From positions 1-56,997 of the forward strand of contig NZ_SSMQ01000081.1 of the NCBI RefSeq assembly GCF_005144585.1: a stretch of 56,997 bases of DNA, given 5' to 3'. Position numbers and translations under genes: made by a program. This document shows, piece by piece, positions 44,427 through 52,866 of the stretch (the stretch's first letter is position 1; each line of letters begins with the position of its first letter). Source of the stretch: Polyangium fumosum. Its GTDB lineage: Bacteria; Myxococcota_A; Polyangia; Polyangiales; Polyangiaceae. The notes below the pieces were generated by a model, which did not search any database, was not told the origin of the DNA, and saw nothing but the letters and a program-made list of their open reading frames with translations.

Positions 44427-44822
44427 GTGACAAGAACGGACAAAAAAGTAAGGTACTCACCCGAAAGTAAGTCCCCGGCACATCAGGCCGCGCACGACAC
44501 GACCGAGGCGCTCCAGATCCTCGAAGGCCGCTGGAAAATGGTCATCATCTTCCATCTCTTCGTGCAGCCCGTGATGCGCTTCTCCGAGCTCGAGCGCGCG
44601 ATTCCGGAGGTCTCGCAGAAGATGCTCATCCAGCAGCTCCGCGACCTCGAGGCGGACGGCGTCGTCGCGCGCACCGTGTACCCCGAAGTGCCGCCCAAGG
44701 TCGAATACAGCCTCACCGTCCGGGGCAAGGCGTTATGCCCTGCGCTGGATGCATCGCTGAAGTGGGCCTCGTCGCCCGATGCGCCCAAGCGGAACGACGG
44801 TCCCGTGCTCCCGAGCCCATGA
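44427..44822 (+). CDS. HxlR-family transcriptional regulator
   Basis: 131 residues from GTG at 44427. Winged-helix HxlR layout: ALQILEGRWKMVIIFHLF, MRFSELERAIPEVSQKMLIQ, DLEADGVVARTVYPEVPPKV and EYSLTVRGKALCPALDAS. These proteins lack a large ligand domain and often respond to redox or aldehyde stress through Cys; one Cys is near the C-terminus (GKALCPAL). Divergent from the SDR by 83 bases, so it probably controls it. Confidence 0.9.
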   Translation: MTRTDKKVRYSPESKSPAHQAAHDTTEALQILEGRWKMVIIFHLFVQPVMRFSELERAIPEVSQKMLIQQLRDLEADGVVARTVYPEVPPKVEYSLTVRGKALCPALDASLKWASSPDAPKRNDGPVLPSP

Positions 44823-44859
44823 TCTTCCAAACACCGGACCCGCCGTGATAGGGGACATC

Positions 44860-45678
44860 ATGACGACCGACGAAAAGGTGACCTTGAGCGAGGAGAAAGA
44901 GACCCTCCTCATCACGGTGTACGGCAAGGCGGAGGAGAGCCGCCTGCCCGATTCCCTTCTGCGGGATCGCTTCGCCGCGGACGCGATCCGGCGGATCAAC
45001 TACGATTTCTCGAAGCTGAAGGTCCGCCGGGACGACATGATCTCCCTGGCGATACGCGCGCACCTCCTGGATGGCTGGACGCGCGAATTCATCACCCGCC
45101 ACCCCGACGCCACCGTGCTGCATCTCGGCTGCGGGCTCGACAGCCGCGTGTTCCGGGTCGATCCGCCCGCGACCGTCCGCTGGTTCGACGTCGACTATCC
45201 GGAGGTCATCGCGCTGCGCCGTCGCCTCTATCCGGAGCGCGCCGGGTATACCCTCCTCGGCTCGTCGCTCACGGCCCCGCAATGGCTCGACGAGGTGCCG
45301 GCGGATCGCCCGGTGATGATCGTCGCCGAGGGGGTCCTCCCGTATCTCCGCGAGGACGAGGTGCCCCGCCTCTTTGGTCGTCTCACGGCGCATTTCCCGG
45401 CGGGCGAATGTGCGTTCGACTGTTACAGCCGCTTCGGCGTGCGGCTCCTCCGTCGCCACCATTCGATCAAGGCGACCGGCGCGTCCGTGCACTGGGGCCT
45501 CGACGCTCCCCACGAGCTCGAAGTTCAGGTCCCGAAGCTCGTGTTCCTGACGGAGGTCTCGAGCCACGATCCGGCGCAGCTCGCCAGGATGTCGAGGGTG
45601 GCGCGCCTGAGCTACCGCGTCTTCATGGCGATTCCGGCGCTCAAGAAGGCCGGGCGGATCGTGCGTTACCGGTTTTGA
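44860..45678 (+). CDS. SAM-dependent methyltransferase, LCM/TcmP-like
   Basis: 272 residues from ATG at 44860. SAM site TVLHLGCGLDSRVFRVD, followed by RWFDVDYPEVIALRRRLY and MIVAEGVLPYL, the pattern of leucine carboxyl methyltransferase and polyketide O-methyltransferase families. It is convergent with the microviridin-type MdnC gene (13-bp overlap at the 3' ends), so it could be a tailoring enzyme, but nothing proves that. It follows the HxlR gene by 37 bases and may instead be part of that unit. Confidence 0.84.
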   Translation: MTTDEKVTLSEEKETLLITVYGKAEESRLPDSLLRDRFAADAIRRINYDFSKLKVRRDDMISLAIRAHLLDGWTREFITRHPDATVLHLGCGLDSRVFRVDPPATVRWFDVDYPEVIALRRRLYPERAGYTLLGSSLTAPQWLDEVPADRPVMIVAEGVLPYLREDEVPRLFGRLTAHFPAGECAFDCYSRFGVRLLRRHHSIKATGASVHWGLDAPHELEVQVPKLVFLTEVSSHDPAQLARMSRVARLSYRVFMAIPALKKAGRIVRYRF

Positions 45679-46664
45679 GGGACCTCGCGGCGCGCCCCCG
45701 GGACGCCGACGAGCACGTCGACGAGGGCCGCGACCATCGGGTGATGTGGCGGGTTTGCTTCGAGCCAGAAGAACTCGCCGGCGGGGTTCACTTCGAGCAG
45801 CACGTATTCGCCCTCCGGCGTCACGATGAAATCGGCCGCGCCGTATTGCATCCCCACGGCCTCCTGGTACCGGCCGAGCGCGTCCTCGACGTGCTTCGGC
45901 AGGTCGTGGTGGCGCCACGCATCGATCATCGCGAGGCCCTTGTTGCGCCAGTCCACGTCGGCCCCCTCGAATCGCTGCGAGTCGATGCGCGCGGCGAAGA
46001 CCTTCGTGCCGAACACGGTCGCGCGCACCTCGTACGCTTTTTCGACGCGCTCCTGGAAGTACATCGGGCAAAGGCGGAGTTGTTCGAGTCGGTCCATCGT
46101 CTCGGGGCGCACCTCGGTCGTCATCATCACCTGGAGCTTGCCGTCGTCCTTCACGAACGGCTCCGCGCTCAGCAATTTCACGATGGCGCCCTTGGGGCAG
46201 CTCGACAGGAAGGCGCGCGCCTTGGCCGGATCGTTCGTGCCGAGCGTGCGGGGCGTTCGAATGCCCGCCTCCCGAAAGATGCGCTGGTGCAGCGGCTTGT
46301 GGTCGCTCGCCCGGACCCGCGCGAAGGCGTCCACCTTGAATGCGGGGCAGGCGGCGAGCACGCCCTGGAGGAACCGCTCCGACTCCGCGAGGGCCATCCG
46401 CTGGTGGCCCGGGTGCATCTTCTCCGGAAAACCGACGGGCTTGTGATAACGGCGCCCCCAGATCGCGTCGTCTTTGCCGATCGCGTGACCATTCCACAGG
46501 AACGACTCGCCCTCCGGCTCCTGGTGGAACGAGATCGTCGCCTTCACCGGGAAATCGTTCAGGTGGAAGACGACGGGCTCGGCGCCGCGGCCGCGAATTT
46601 CTTCGGCCACGCGCTCGATGAAAGGAGGGGCGTCGTTCTGGTGCGTGAGAATGAGGACGTTCAT
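45666..46664 (-). CDS. mdnC: Microviridin-type ATP-grasp ligase, MdnC/MvdD-like
   Basis: 332 residues. Expected to form ester (lactone) links between Thr/Ser hydroxyls and Asp/Glu side chains in the precursor. The sequence follows cyanobacterial MdnC: LRLCPMYFQERVEKAYEVRA, VFAARIDSQRFEGADVDWRN, GAADFIVTPEGEYVLLEVNP and AGEFFWLEANPPHHP, including the Mg/ATP residues of the ATP-grasp core (Glu and Asn in LLEVNP). Start ATG overlaps the MdnB-like stop (ATGA). It is the last gene of the cluster and meets the methyltransferase gene tail-to-tail. Confidence 0.92.
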   Translation of the reverse strand: MNVLILTHQNDAPPFIERVAEEIRGRGAEPVVFHLNDFPVKATISFHQEPEGESFLWNGHAIGKDDAIWGRRYHKPVGFPEKMHPGHQRMALAESERFLQGVLAACPAFKVDAFARVRASDHKPLHQRIFREAGIRTPRTLGTNDPAKARAFLSSCPKGAIVKLLSAEPFVKDDGKLQVMMTTEVRPETMDRLEQLRLCPMYFQERVEKAYEVRATVFGTKVFAARIDSQRFEGADVDWRNKGLAMIDAWRHHDLPKHVEDALGRYQEAVGMQYGAADFIVTPEGEYVLLEVNPAGEFFWLEANPPHHPMVAALVDVLVGVPGARREVPQNR

Positions 46665-47614
46665 GGTTCGTCGCCTTCCCGGAGGAGGGTTTCTGCGATC
46701 GATGCGGCGATCGGGAGCCCAAGCTCGGCTTCGAGCATCCCCCACTCGCCGGTGGGGTTCACTTCGAGGAAGACCGTCTCGCCGTCCGGCGTGACGATCA
46801 AATCGAGGCAGCCCTGCCGGAGCCCGAGGCGCCTCATGAGGTTGTTTAGGTTCGCTTTCGTCGCCCTATCGAGGACGTGCGGCTTCCAGGAACCTGCCTG
46901 GGAGAAGCGCCAATCGGCGCCACACGCTTTCCCGTCGAGGGCGCCGGTCCAGGCCGCCCCGCCCGCCCAGGCGACGCGCAGCTCCAGGGCCTTCGGGATC
47001 TCCTCCTGGAAGATCATCGGCCCCCGTCGCAATGCGTCGAGCTGCGTGAGGTCCTTGGGACGCAAACGACGTGTCGGGAACGCGCGCCCCCCTCGCATTC
47101 CGTAGTCGAGCGGCGCGTGCAATTTGCACACGACACGCCCCGCGTGCGCCTCGAAGAGCGCGCGCACCGCATCCGGATCCGAGGTGAACCGCGTGTCGGG
47201 GATGCGGAGCCCGCATTCCCGCGCGAGCCGGAGCTGGAGCAGCTTGTTCTCCGCGGCGTGCACGCGCTCGGGCGCGTCGACCCAAAGGCCTTCGAGGAGG
47301 GCGAGCGCCCCGAAAAAGAGGGCGTGCGCCTCCCGGTTGACGGTCTCCTTCTCCGCCGCCGCCATTCCTTTCGCCTCGATGCGCGGCCATGCGCGCCAGA
47401 GCCAGATGGCATCCGGCCGCACACGCTCGCCGCGGACCCAGACCGTACCGGGGTCTTCGGCGGCGAGCGAGGCGCCGAACGTCCCCTCCTCGAAGAGGCG
47501 ATCGGTATCGAGGCGATAGGGGCGCGCGCCGCGGAGGCGGAGCTCCTCCGCGACACGCTCGGTGACGAAGGGCTCTCTCGCGTGGGAGAGCAAAAGAACG
47601 ACCCGTGAAGCCAT
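46661..47614 (-). CDS. mdnB: Microviridin-type ATP-grasp ligase, MdnB/MvdC-like
   Basis: 317 residues from ATG at 47614; a GTG at 47623 is an alternative. Predicted to install the amide (lactam) bond between Lys and Asp/Glu. It matches MdnB in VHAAENKLLQLRLARECGL, GPMIFQEEIPKALELRVAW and the MdnB-type ending VFLEVNPTGEWGMLEAELGL. Asp and Glu residues of the metal site (DLIVTPDGETVFLEVN) are intact. Together with the overlapping MdnC-like gene it makes the full graspetide ligase pair. Confidence 0.92.
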   Translation of the reverse strand: MASRVVLLLSHAREPFVTERVAEELRLRGARPYRLDTDRLFEEGTFGASLAAEDPGTVWVRGERVRPDAIWLWRAWPRIEAKGMAAAEKETVNREAHALFFGALALLEGLWVDAPERVHAAENKLLQLRLARECGLRIPDTRFTSDPDAVRALFEAHAGRVVCKLHAPLDYGMRGGRAFPTRRLRPKDLTQLDALRRGPMIFQEEIPKALELRVAWAGGAAWTGALDGKACGADWRFSQAGSWKPHVLDRATKANLNNLMRRLGLRQGCLDLIVTPDGETVFLEVNPTGEWGMLEAELGLPIAASIAETLLREGDEP

Positions 47615-47696
47615 GGGCGTCACCCGATCAAAGCAAACGAGGTCGTCGCGTTGCGATGTTCACGCGGGTCCATGGCTCCTCGGGATCGTTCGCCTG

Positions 47697-47906
47697 TCAG
47701 AAGTAATCGCAGGAAGGCTTGTACGTGTAACAATCGTCCGCGTCGGACGGGTACTTCTTGGTGCACTCGCTGTCGAGGCAATGGTACGTCGGGGCAGGAT
47801 TGGTGCCGCCGCTCGTGTTCATCTCGGTCGACTGCGTCTGCTCGTCGTCGACCAGCAGGTGCGCGAAGAGCGGGGTCATGTTTTCTTCGTCGTTCGGCAG
47901 GGACAT
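47697..47906 (-). CDS. mdnA: Microviridin-type graspetide precursor, Cys-rich variant
   Basis: 69 residues; ATG at 47906 with a good AAGGAGAA site. The leader carries MSLPNDEENMTPLFAHLL, aligning with the cyanobacterial MdnA leader (PNDQQ and PFFARFL helix that binds MdnC). The core T49-K-K-Y-P-S-D-A-D-D58 matches TxKYPSDx(E/D)(E/D), the microviridin tricyclic depsipeptide motif, with T49, S54 and K51 as donors. Position 57, normally Glu, is Asp; 58 is Asp too. A second degenerate core T61-Y-K-P-S-C-D67 follows. Four Cys (43, 48, 59, 66) lie in and around the core. A GG at 33-34 might mark a cleavage site. It is probably a protease inhibitor like other microviridins. Confidence 0.88.
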   Translation of the reverse strand: MSLPNDEENMTPLFAHLLVDDEQTQSTEMNTSGGTNPAPTYHCLDSECTKKYPSDADDCYTYKPSCDYF

Positions 47907-47998
47907 GGGGGTTCTCCTTGGATTCGGTGAGCGTCGAATCTCTCGACATCCAGCCTTACGCGCCTGCCTGCTCGGGTTGGACAGGTCCTCGATTTTTT

Positions 47999-49780
47999 TC
48001 AACGATAGCCAGCCGCCTGGAGACGGAAGAGAGCCGCATAACGTCCCTCCGCGCCGAGGAGCGCGTCGTGGTCGCCACGCTCGGCGACGCGCCCGCCGTC
48101 CATCACGAGGATCTCGTCGGCGAGGCGGACCGTGGAGAATCGATGGGACACGAGGATCGCCATGCGCCCCTCCGTCTCGGAGCGGACCCGCGCGAAGAGC
48201 GCGGCCTCCGCGGCGGGATCGATGGCGGCGGTCGGCTCGTCGAAGAGGAGCAGGTCCGCTTGTTCGCGGAGGAAGGCCCGCGCGAGGGCGAGCTTTTGCC
48301 ATTCGCCGCCGGAGAGCTCGACGCCGCCGGGGAACCATTTGCCGAGCCGCTGATCGAGTCCCTGCGCGAGCTTTTTGACGATCGGGCCGGCCTCGCTGCG
48401 CGCGAGCGCGCGCCTGATCCCCTCGTCCGGCACGGCATCCTCGGCGGCGCGCGGGGCCACATTGTCGCGGACCGGGAGCTGGTACCGGACGAAGTCCTGG
48501 AACACCACGGCGAGCCGCGCGCGGAGGGCCTCGGGATCCCAGGCGGCGAGATCCCGCCCGTCGAGGAAAATGCGCCCCTCGGTGGGCTCGTAAAGGCCGG
48601 CGACGAGCTTCAGGATCGTCGATTTCCCGGAGCCATTCTCGCCGACGAGCGCGAGCTTTTTCCCCGGGGCGAGGAAAAGGTCGACGCCCAGGAGCGCAGG
48701 GCGCTTCGCGCCCGGGTACGTGAAGCCGACGTTCTCGAAGCGCAGGCCTCGTTCGTCCCGCGCGCGGGCTGCGGGGAGGAGCGGTCTTTTCGGAGGGACC
48801 GGCAGATCGAGAAACCCATAAAGGTTCCCGAGGTACTGCTGGTCCATGTAGAGCCCTCGCAAGCCCCCGAGCGCCTGCTTCAGCGCGCCGTCCCCCTGCT
48901 TGAACGTGACGAGCGCGAGGCCGAGATCCCCGACGGTGAGCGCTCCTGCGAGGGCTCGAACCGCCACGGAGACGTAGACCGCATAAAAGAGAGCAAGCGC
49001 GACGAGGTCCGCGCCGAGGCCCACGAGGAGCCGCCTTCGCGCGAGCGCCTGATCCTCCTCGAACACGAGCGAAAAGACCCGCCGCGCGCGTTCGAGGAAC
49101 GTCGGTCCCGTGCCGAAGAGGCGCACCTCCTTGGCATGGTCGTCGCGGGTGAGCACCTGCTCCAGATAGGCTTGCTCCCGCGCCTCGGTGGCCCGTCGAT
49201 TCTGGAGGCGGAAGATCGCGGTCGCGAAGCGGGTCTCCGTGAAAAAGCTCGGCAACGCGGCGAGGAGGATCGCGAGCGCGCAGAGCGGCGAGAATCGAAA
49301 GAGGAGCGCCGCGGAGCCCGCGAGGACCGCGAAGGCTTGGACCATCGCGAAAAAGCCGGCGAGCAGCGCGACCGGACGACCGACGGCCTCGCGCCGCGCC
49401 CGCGTGAGCGCGTCGTAAAAGCCTGCGTCCTCGAAGCAGGCATAAGGAACGGCGATCGCCTTTTCGAGGATCGCCCGCTGAAGGAGAAAGCCGAGCGTGA
49501 GGCGCAGGCGCGCGGTCGCGAACTGGTTCAGGCCTCCGGCGACGTACGTGAGGAAGAGGAGCACCGCCTCCGCGACGATACCGACGAGCACGACCTGCCT
49601 TTCGCCGCGGGCGACGCCGTCGAGGACACGCCGGGCGTACCAGGCCATGCCGGTCGGCGCGGCGCCGGCGAGGAGGGCGGCGAGGACCATGGACGCGAGG
49701 GCGAAGGGGCTCGCGCGCCACGCGAGCGCGATCGTGCGTGAAAGCCGGGATCGAAGGGAGGAAGTGGGGGGCTCGGGCAC
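47999..49780 (-). CDS. ABC exporter (fused TMD-NBD) of the microviridin-type cluster
   Basis: 593 residues from GTG at 49780 (with GAGG upstream); starts further 5' would run into the divergent lipoprotein gene. An N-terminal membrane domain with six helices (MVLAALLAGAAPTGMAWYA, VVLVGIVAEAVLLFLTYVAG, LVALALFYAVYVSVAVRALA and others) and a C-terminal ATPase: Walker A GENGSGKST, signature LSGGEWQ, Walker B LLLFDEPT, H-loop VSHR. There is no C39 peptidase domain, so the leader is removed by another protease. Similar to MdnE-type exporters of microviridin clusters. The precursor starts 92 bases downstream. Confidence 0.9.
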   Translation of the reverse strand: MPEPPTSSLRSRLSRTIALAWRASPFALASMVLAALLAGAAPTGMAWYARRVLDGVARGERQVVLVGIVAEAVLLFLTYVAGGLNQFATARLRLTLGFLLQRAILEKAIAVPYACFEDAGFYDALTRARREAVGRPVALLAGFFAMVQAFAVLAGSAALLFRFSPLCALAILLAALPSFFTETRFATAIFRLQNRRATEAREQAYLEQVLTRDDHAKEVRLFGTGPTFLERARRVFSLVFEEDQALARRRLLVGLGADLVALALFYAVYVSVAVRALAGALTVGDLGLALVTFKQGDGALKQALGGLRGLYMDQQYLGNLYGFLDLPVPPKRPLLPAARARDERGLRFENVGFTYPGAKRPALLGVDLFLAPGKKLALVGENGSGKSTILKLVAGLYEPTEGRIFLDGRDLAAWDPEALRARLAVVFQDFVRYQLPVRDNVAPRAAEDAVPDEGIRRALARSEAGPIVKKLAQGLDQRLGKWFPGGVELSGGEWQKLALARAFLREQADLLLFDEPTAAIDPAAEAALFARVRSETEGRMAILVSHRFSTVRLADEILVMDGGRVAERGDHDALLGAEGRYAALFRLQAAGYR

Positions 49781-49895
49781 GGGGGCGAGGACCTCGAAAT
49801 CGAGAACACGAGGCCTTACGCCGCGAGCCGCGAGGATTGGACACAGGACCTCGACAGCCACGATGCCCGGAGCGGTTCGTGGTAACGTCGGCGAC

Positions 49896-51251
49896 ATGCG
49901 TAGGCGAACTTGTGTTGTTTCGTGGATGGGGGTCGTCGCGCTCGCGGCTGCGATGGGCTGCGGCGGGACAGTCAAGGACGTGGATGCCACATCGGCGGGC
50001 CCTGGCGGGGCTGGCGGGGCTGGCGGAGGCGGGAGTGGCGGGGCCGGGGCAGGGGGGAGCGGGGGAGGGGACGGACCGGTATGTGATTTCTTCCTCCCCG
50101 TGGGAGCGCCGGTGGTCCTCGATCCTCCGCTGGACCAGTCCGCGCTTTCGCCGAAGCTCGTGCGATCAGGCCTCGACCCGAAGACCGCGGTGCTCGCCTT
50201 CATGGGCGTGCCGGTGAACGGGCCTGCGGGCGCTTTGAATGACATTCACCTCCGCTTTCTTCTGGACCCGTGGAGCACGTGGCCGCCGGTCGAGGGGTCG
50301 AATCACGTGCTGGCCGACGCGCAAGGGCCCTTCGTGGTATCGGAAGGCGCGGCCATGGAGGTTGCGTTGCTCCGCGACACGGGCACAGGTCCGATGCCGT
50401 ATACGGTCGTGCCCGCCCAGCTCATGATTCCCAAATCCGCAAACCTCCCGCCGGACGCGACCCACGCGGCGCTCCTGCGAATGCACCCCGGGGGGCACGT
50501 CCTCGGATACGGGCGCCCCCACGCCGGGAACACGATCGAGCTCCTCGTCGGATTCGGTCGCTACAGTGGAAAGCTGCCGAGCGTGGAGGGATTCACGCCC
50601 GTCGGTTGCACGAAAGACGAAGTGCTGATGGACGCCGTCCCCACGGAGAAAGGCACGCTCGTCGCCTTCGCGAGCAATGACGATCCGGCGAGCGCTTCCG
50701 GCTGCACGGGCTCGCTCTCGAACGCAAAACAAGTCGTCATCGCCCGCGTCATCGATGGCAGCGCGGTCGTCGCCGAGCTCGCCGCGTCGACCCCCGACGG
50801 TCCGTCGGAGATCCAGGGGCTCGGCATGGCAGGCCGCAGCGACGGCGCGTGGGTGGCCTTTGGGCGCGCGGGATGGATCGAAGCGACGGCCACGATCCAG
50901 GCGCAGCGGCTCGACGCGGCAGGGGCCTTCGTGGGAGAGCCGTTTTTCTTGGCGGGGTCGAGTGATCTCAATCCGGCGACGCTTGGCGTCGGCCGCCTGA
51001 ACGACGATCTCGTCGTCGCGTGGTCCACCGGCGCAGAGACCTCCACGCGGATCGAGGTGCGGCGCCTCTCCACGTGGAGCACGGGCAACCCCGAGGCGAC
51101 GATCGAAGAAACGCAGAGCGTGTCCCAGCCGATCGCCGTCCTCGGCTCCCCCACGGCGGACGCCGTGCTCGTCGCGTATTCGGTCGTCTCGGAGGTGGAT
51201 CAGACCTCGCGCATCCACCTCCAGCGGTTCGATTGTGGGGTCGACCTCTGA
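49896..51251 (+). CDS. Gly/Ser-spacer lipoprotein of unknown function
   Basis: 451 residues. Lipobox AMGC near residue 22, then Gly-rich spacer (about 32-60). The body has no domain that I recognise; about 250-400 shows repeated strands (VVIARVIDGSAVVAEL, AWVAFGRAGWIEATATIQA, DDLVVAWSTGAETSTRIEVR) suggesting a beta-propeller-like fold. Divergent from the ABC exporter, 115 bases apart, and upstream of the protease gene. Not obviously part of the microviridin cluster. Confidence 0.8.
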   Translation: MRRRTCVVSWMGVVALAAAMGCGGTVKDVDATSAGPGGAGGAGGGGSGGAGAGGSGGGDGPVCDFFLPVGAPVVLDPPLDQSALSPKLVRSGLDPKTAVLAFMGVPVNGPAGALNDIHLRFLLDPWSTWPPVEGSNHVLADAQGPFVVSEGAAMEVALLRDTGTGPMPYTVVPAQLMIPKSANLPPDATHAALLRMHPGGHVLGYGRPHAGNTIELLVGFGRYSGKLPSVEGFTPVGCTKDEVLMDAVPTEKGTLVAFASNDDPASASGCTGSLSNAKQVVIARVIDGSAVVAELAASTPDGPSEIQGLGMAGRSDGAWVAFGRAGWIEATATIQAQRLDAAGAFVGEPFFLAGSSDLNPATLGVGRLNDDLVVAWSTGAETSTRIEVRRLSTWSTGNPEATIEETQSVSQPIAVLGSPTADAVLVAYSVVSEVDQTSRIHLQRFDCGVDL

Positions 51252-51359
51252 GCTTGCTCCCGGTCCCCGCGATTTTTTTCGTATCCCCCTCCTCGGCGGT
51301 CGTTGTATGAGTCCCAATGGGCGCGGTGCTCCCTGCCGCGCCGTCGAGGGACAGCCGCC

Positions 51360-52844
51360 ATGAATTCGTTCAATTTCACGCAAGCCGACGGCTCGTCACG
51401 GGCCGTCGTTGGATATCGGTATGCGCCGCCCAAGGCCGCCGCGAAGCGTTACGTCGCCGGTCGTGGCAATGTCTCGCGGCTCCCCCCCAAGGTCGACCTG
51501 CGGCCTTTCATGTCGCCGATCGAGGACCAGAGCGACACGAATAGCTGCGCCGCCAACGCGACGGCGGGCGCCTACGAGTACCTCGTCAAGCGCCACCTCG
51601 GCGAAGACGCCTACGACGTCAGCCGCCTCTTCATCTATTACAACGGCCGCTACGTCGACGAGCCCGAGAACATCGAGGACGAGGGCAGCTACCTGCAATC
51701 CGTCATCGCGGGCCTCAAGGAGTACGGCGCGTGTTCGGAAGAGACCTGGACCTTCGACCCGGAGGCCGTCAACGAAGAGCCCTCGGAGGAAGCCTATGAG
51801 GAGGCCAAGCAGTTCCTCATCGAGGACACCGAGCTCGTCCCGACGGACCTGGAGGCCTGGAAGACGGCGATCGCGGAGGGCCACCCGATCATCTTCGGGG
51901 TCAAGCTCTTCTCCTCGTTCGACAAGCACAAGAAGGCGGGCCTCGTGCCGGTCCCGACCCCGCGCGAGACGGGGCGCGAGAGCCACGGCGGCCACGCGAT
52001 GCTCTGCGTCGGCTACTCGGATCCGGACCAGGTCTTCATCGTCCGCAACTCCTGGGGGCCGGAGTGGGGCGACAAGGGATATTGCTACATCCCTTATCGG
52101 TACCTCATGAACGAGGACTACAACTTCGGCGATTCGTGGATCATCAAGCGCATCGACGTGCTCCCGCCCGATGAGGAGACGTGGTCCGAGGATGACGAGT
52201 CCGTGCTGGAAGACGTCGCCGGCGTCCTTGCCCAGCTCGACGAGGAGGAATACACGGGGCTGCTCGATCGAATGGGCGATGTCCCGCTCGACGTGCGGCT
52301 CTCGCTCCTGTTCTTGCGCGCGGCGGGCGCGGACGGGGACCTCGCGGATAGCGAGATTCAGGCCACGGCCGAGCACATCCTGCCCGTGCTGGAGCAGCTC
52401 GGCTCGCGGCAAAGCGCGGAGAAGGTGCTCCGCAATGCGCTGCGCCGCCTCGACGACGAGCGGCTCGTCGAGGAGACCGTCGAGATCCTCGGCGAGGTGT
52501 TCTCGCAGGAAGTCCTCGCCTCGATTGCGTCCGAGCTCCAGGAGATCGTCGGCTCGGACGACGACGTCTCCGAGGAGGAGCAGGCCTTCGTCGATTCCGT
52601 CGTCGAGCACTGGCAGATCGAGCCCGCGGGGGACGAGGGCGACGAGGACGAAGAAGAAGAGGAAGACGACGAGGACGAGGAAGGCGAGGACGAAGAAGAA
52701 GAGGAAGACGACGAGGAAGGCGAGGACGAAGAAGAAGAAGAGGACGAGGGCGACGAGGACGAAGAAGAAGAAGAGGACGAGGGCGACGAGGACGAAGAAG
52801 AAGAGGACGAGGGCGACGAGGACGAAGAAGAGGAAGACGAGTAG
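51360..52844 (+). CDS. Papain-like (C1A) protease with TerB-like domain and poly-acidic tail
   Basis: 494 residues from ATG at 51360. No signal peptide was seen. The C1A domain (about 45-265) has Gln57 and Cys63 in IEDQSDTNSCAANATAG, His212 in ESHGGHAMLCVGYSDP and Asn230 in FIVRNSWGPEWGDKGY, so the catalytic set is complete. About 300-420 is TerB-like (LLFLRAAGADGDLADSE, EIVGSDDDVSEEEQAFVDS). The last about 68 residues are almost all Asp, Glu and Gly in repeats. The propeptide is short. It likely acts in the cytosol or exits by a non-Sec route. The acidic tail could bind Ca2+ or basic partners. Confidence 0.87.
   Translation: MNSFNFTQADGSSRAVVGYRYAPPKAAAKRYVAGRGNVSRLPPKVDLRPFMSPIEDQSDTNSCAANATAGAYEYLVKRHLGEDAYDVSRLFIYYNGRYVDEPENIEDEGSYLQSVIAGLKEYGACSEETWTFDPEAVNEEPSEEAYEEAKQFLIEDTELVPTDLEAWKTAIAEGHPIIFGVKLFSSFDKHKKAGLVPVPTPRETGRESHGGHAMLCVGYSDPDQVFIVRNSWGPEWGDKGYCYIPYRYLMNEDYNFGDSWIIKRIDVLPPDEETWSEDDESVLEDVAGVLAQLDEEEYTGLLDRMGDVPLDVRLSLLFLRAAGADGDLADSEIQATAEHILPVLEQLGSRQSAEKVLRNALRRLDDERLVEETVEILGEVFSQEVLASIASELQEIVGSDDDVSEEEQAFVDSVVEHWQIEPAGDEGDEDEEEEEDDEDEEGEDEEEEEDDEEGEDEEEEEDEGDEDEEEEEDEGDEDEEEEDEGDEDEEEEDE
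52627..52841 (+). repeat. In-frame tandem repeat encoding an Asp/Glu/Gly tail
   Basis: Coding minisatellite inside the protease gene with units of about 30-33 bases (pattern gacgaggacgaagaagaaga then ggacgagggc), giving GDEDEEEEDE-type repeats. Length variation between strains is likely. Confidence 0.85.
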
Positions 52845-52866
52845 CCACCTCTGAAGCCCCCTCCAG

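Noticed and set aside
49781-50245. N-terminal extension of the ABC exporter
   Set aside because: It is antisense to the lipoprotein spacer and rich in Pro/Ala; the exporter family does not have it.
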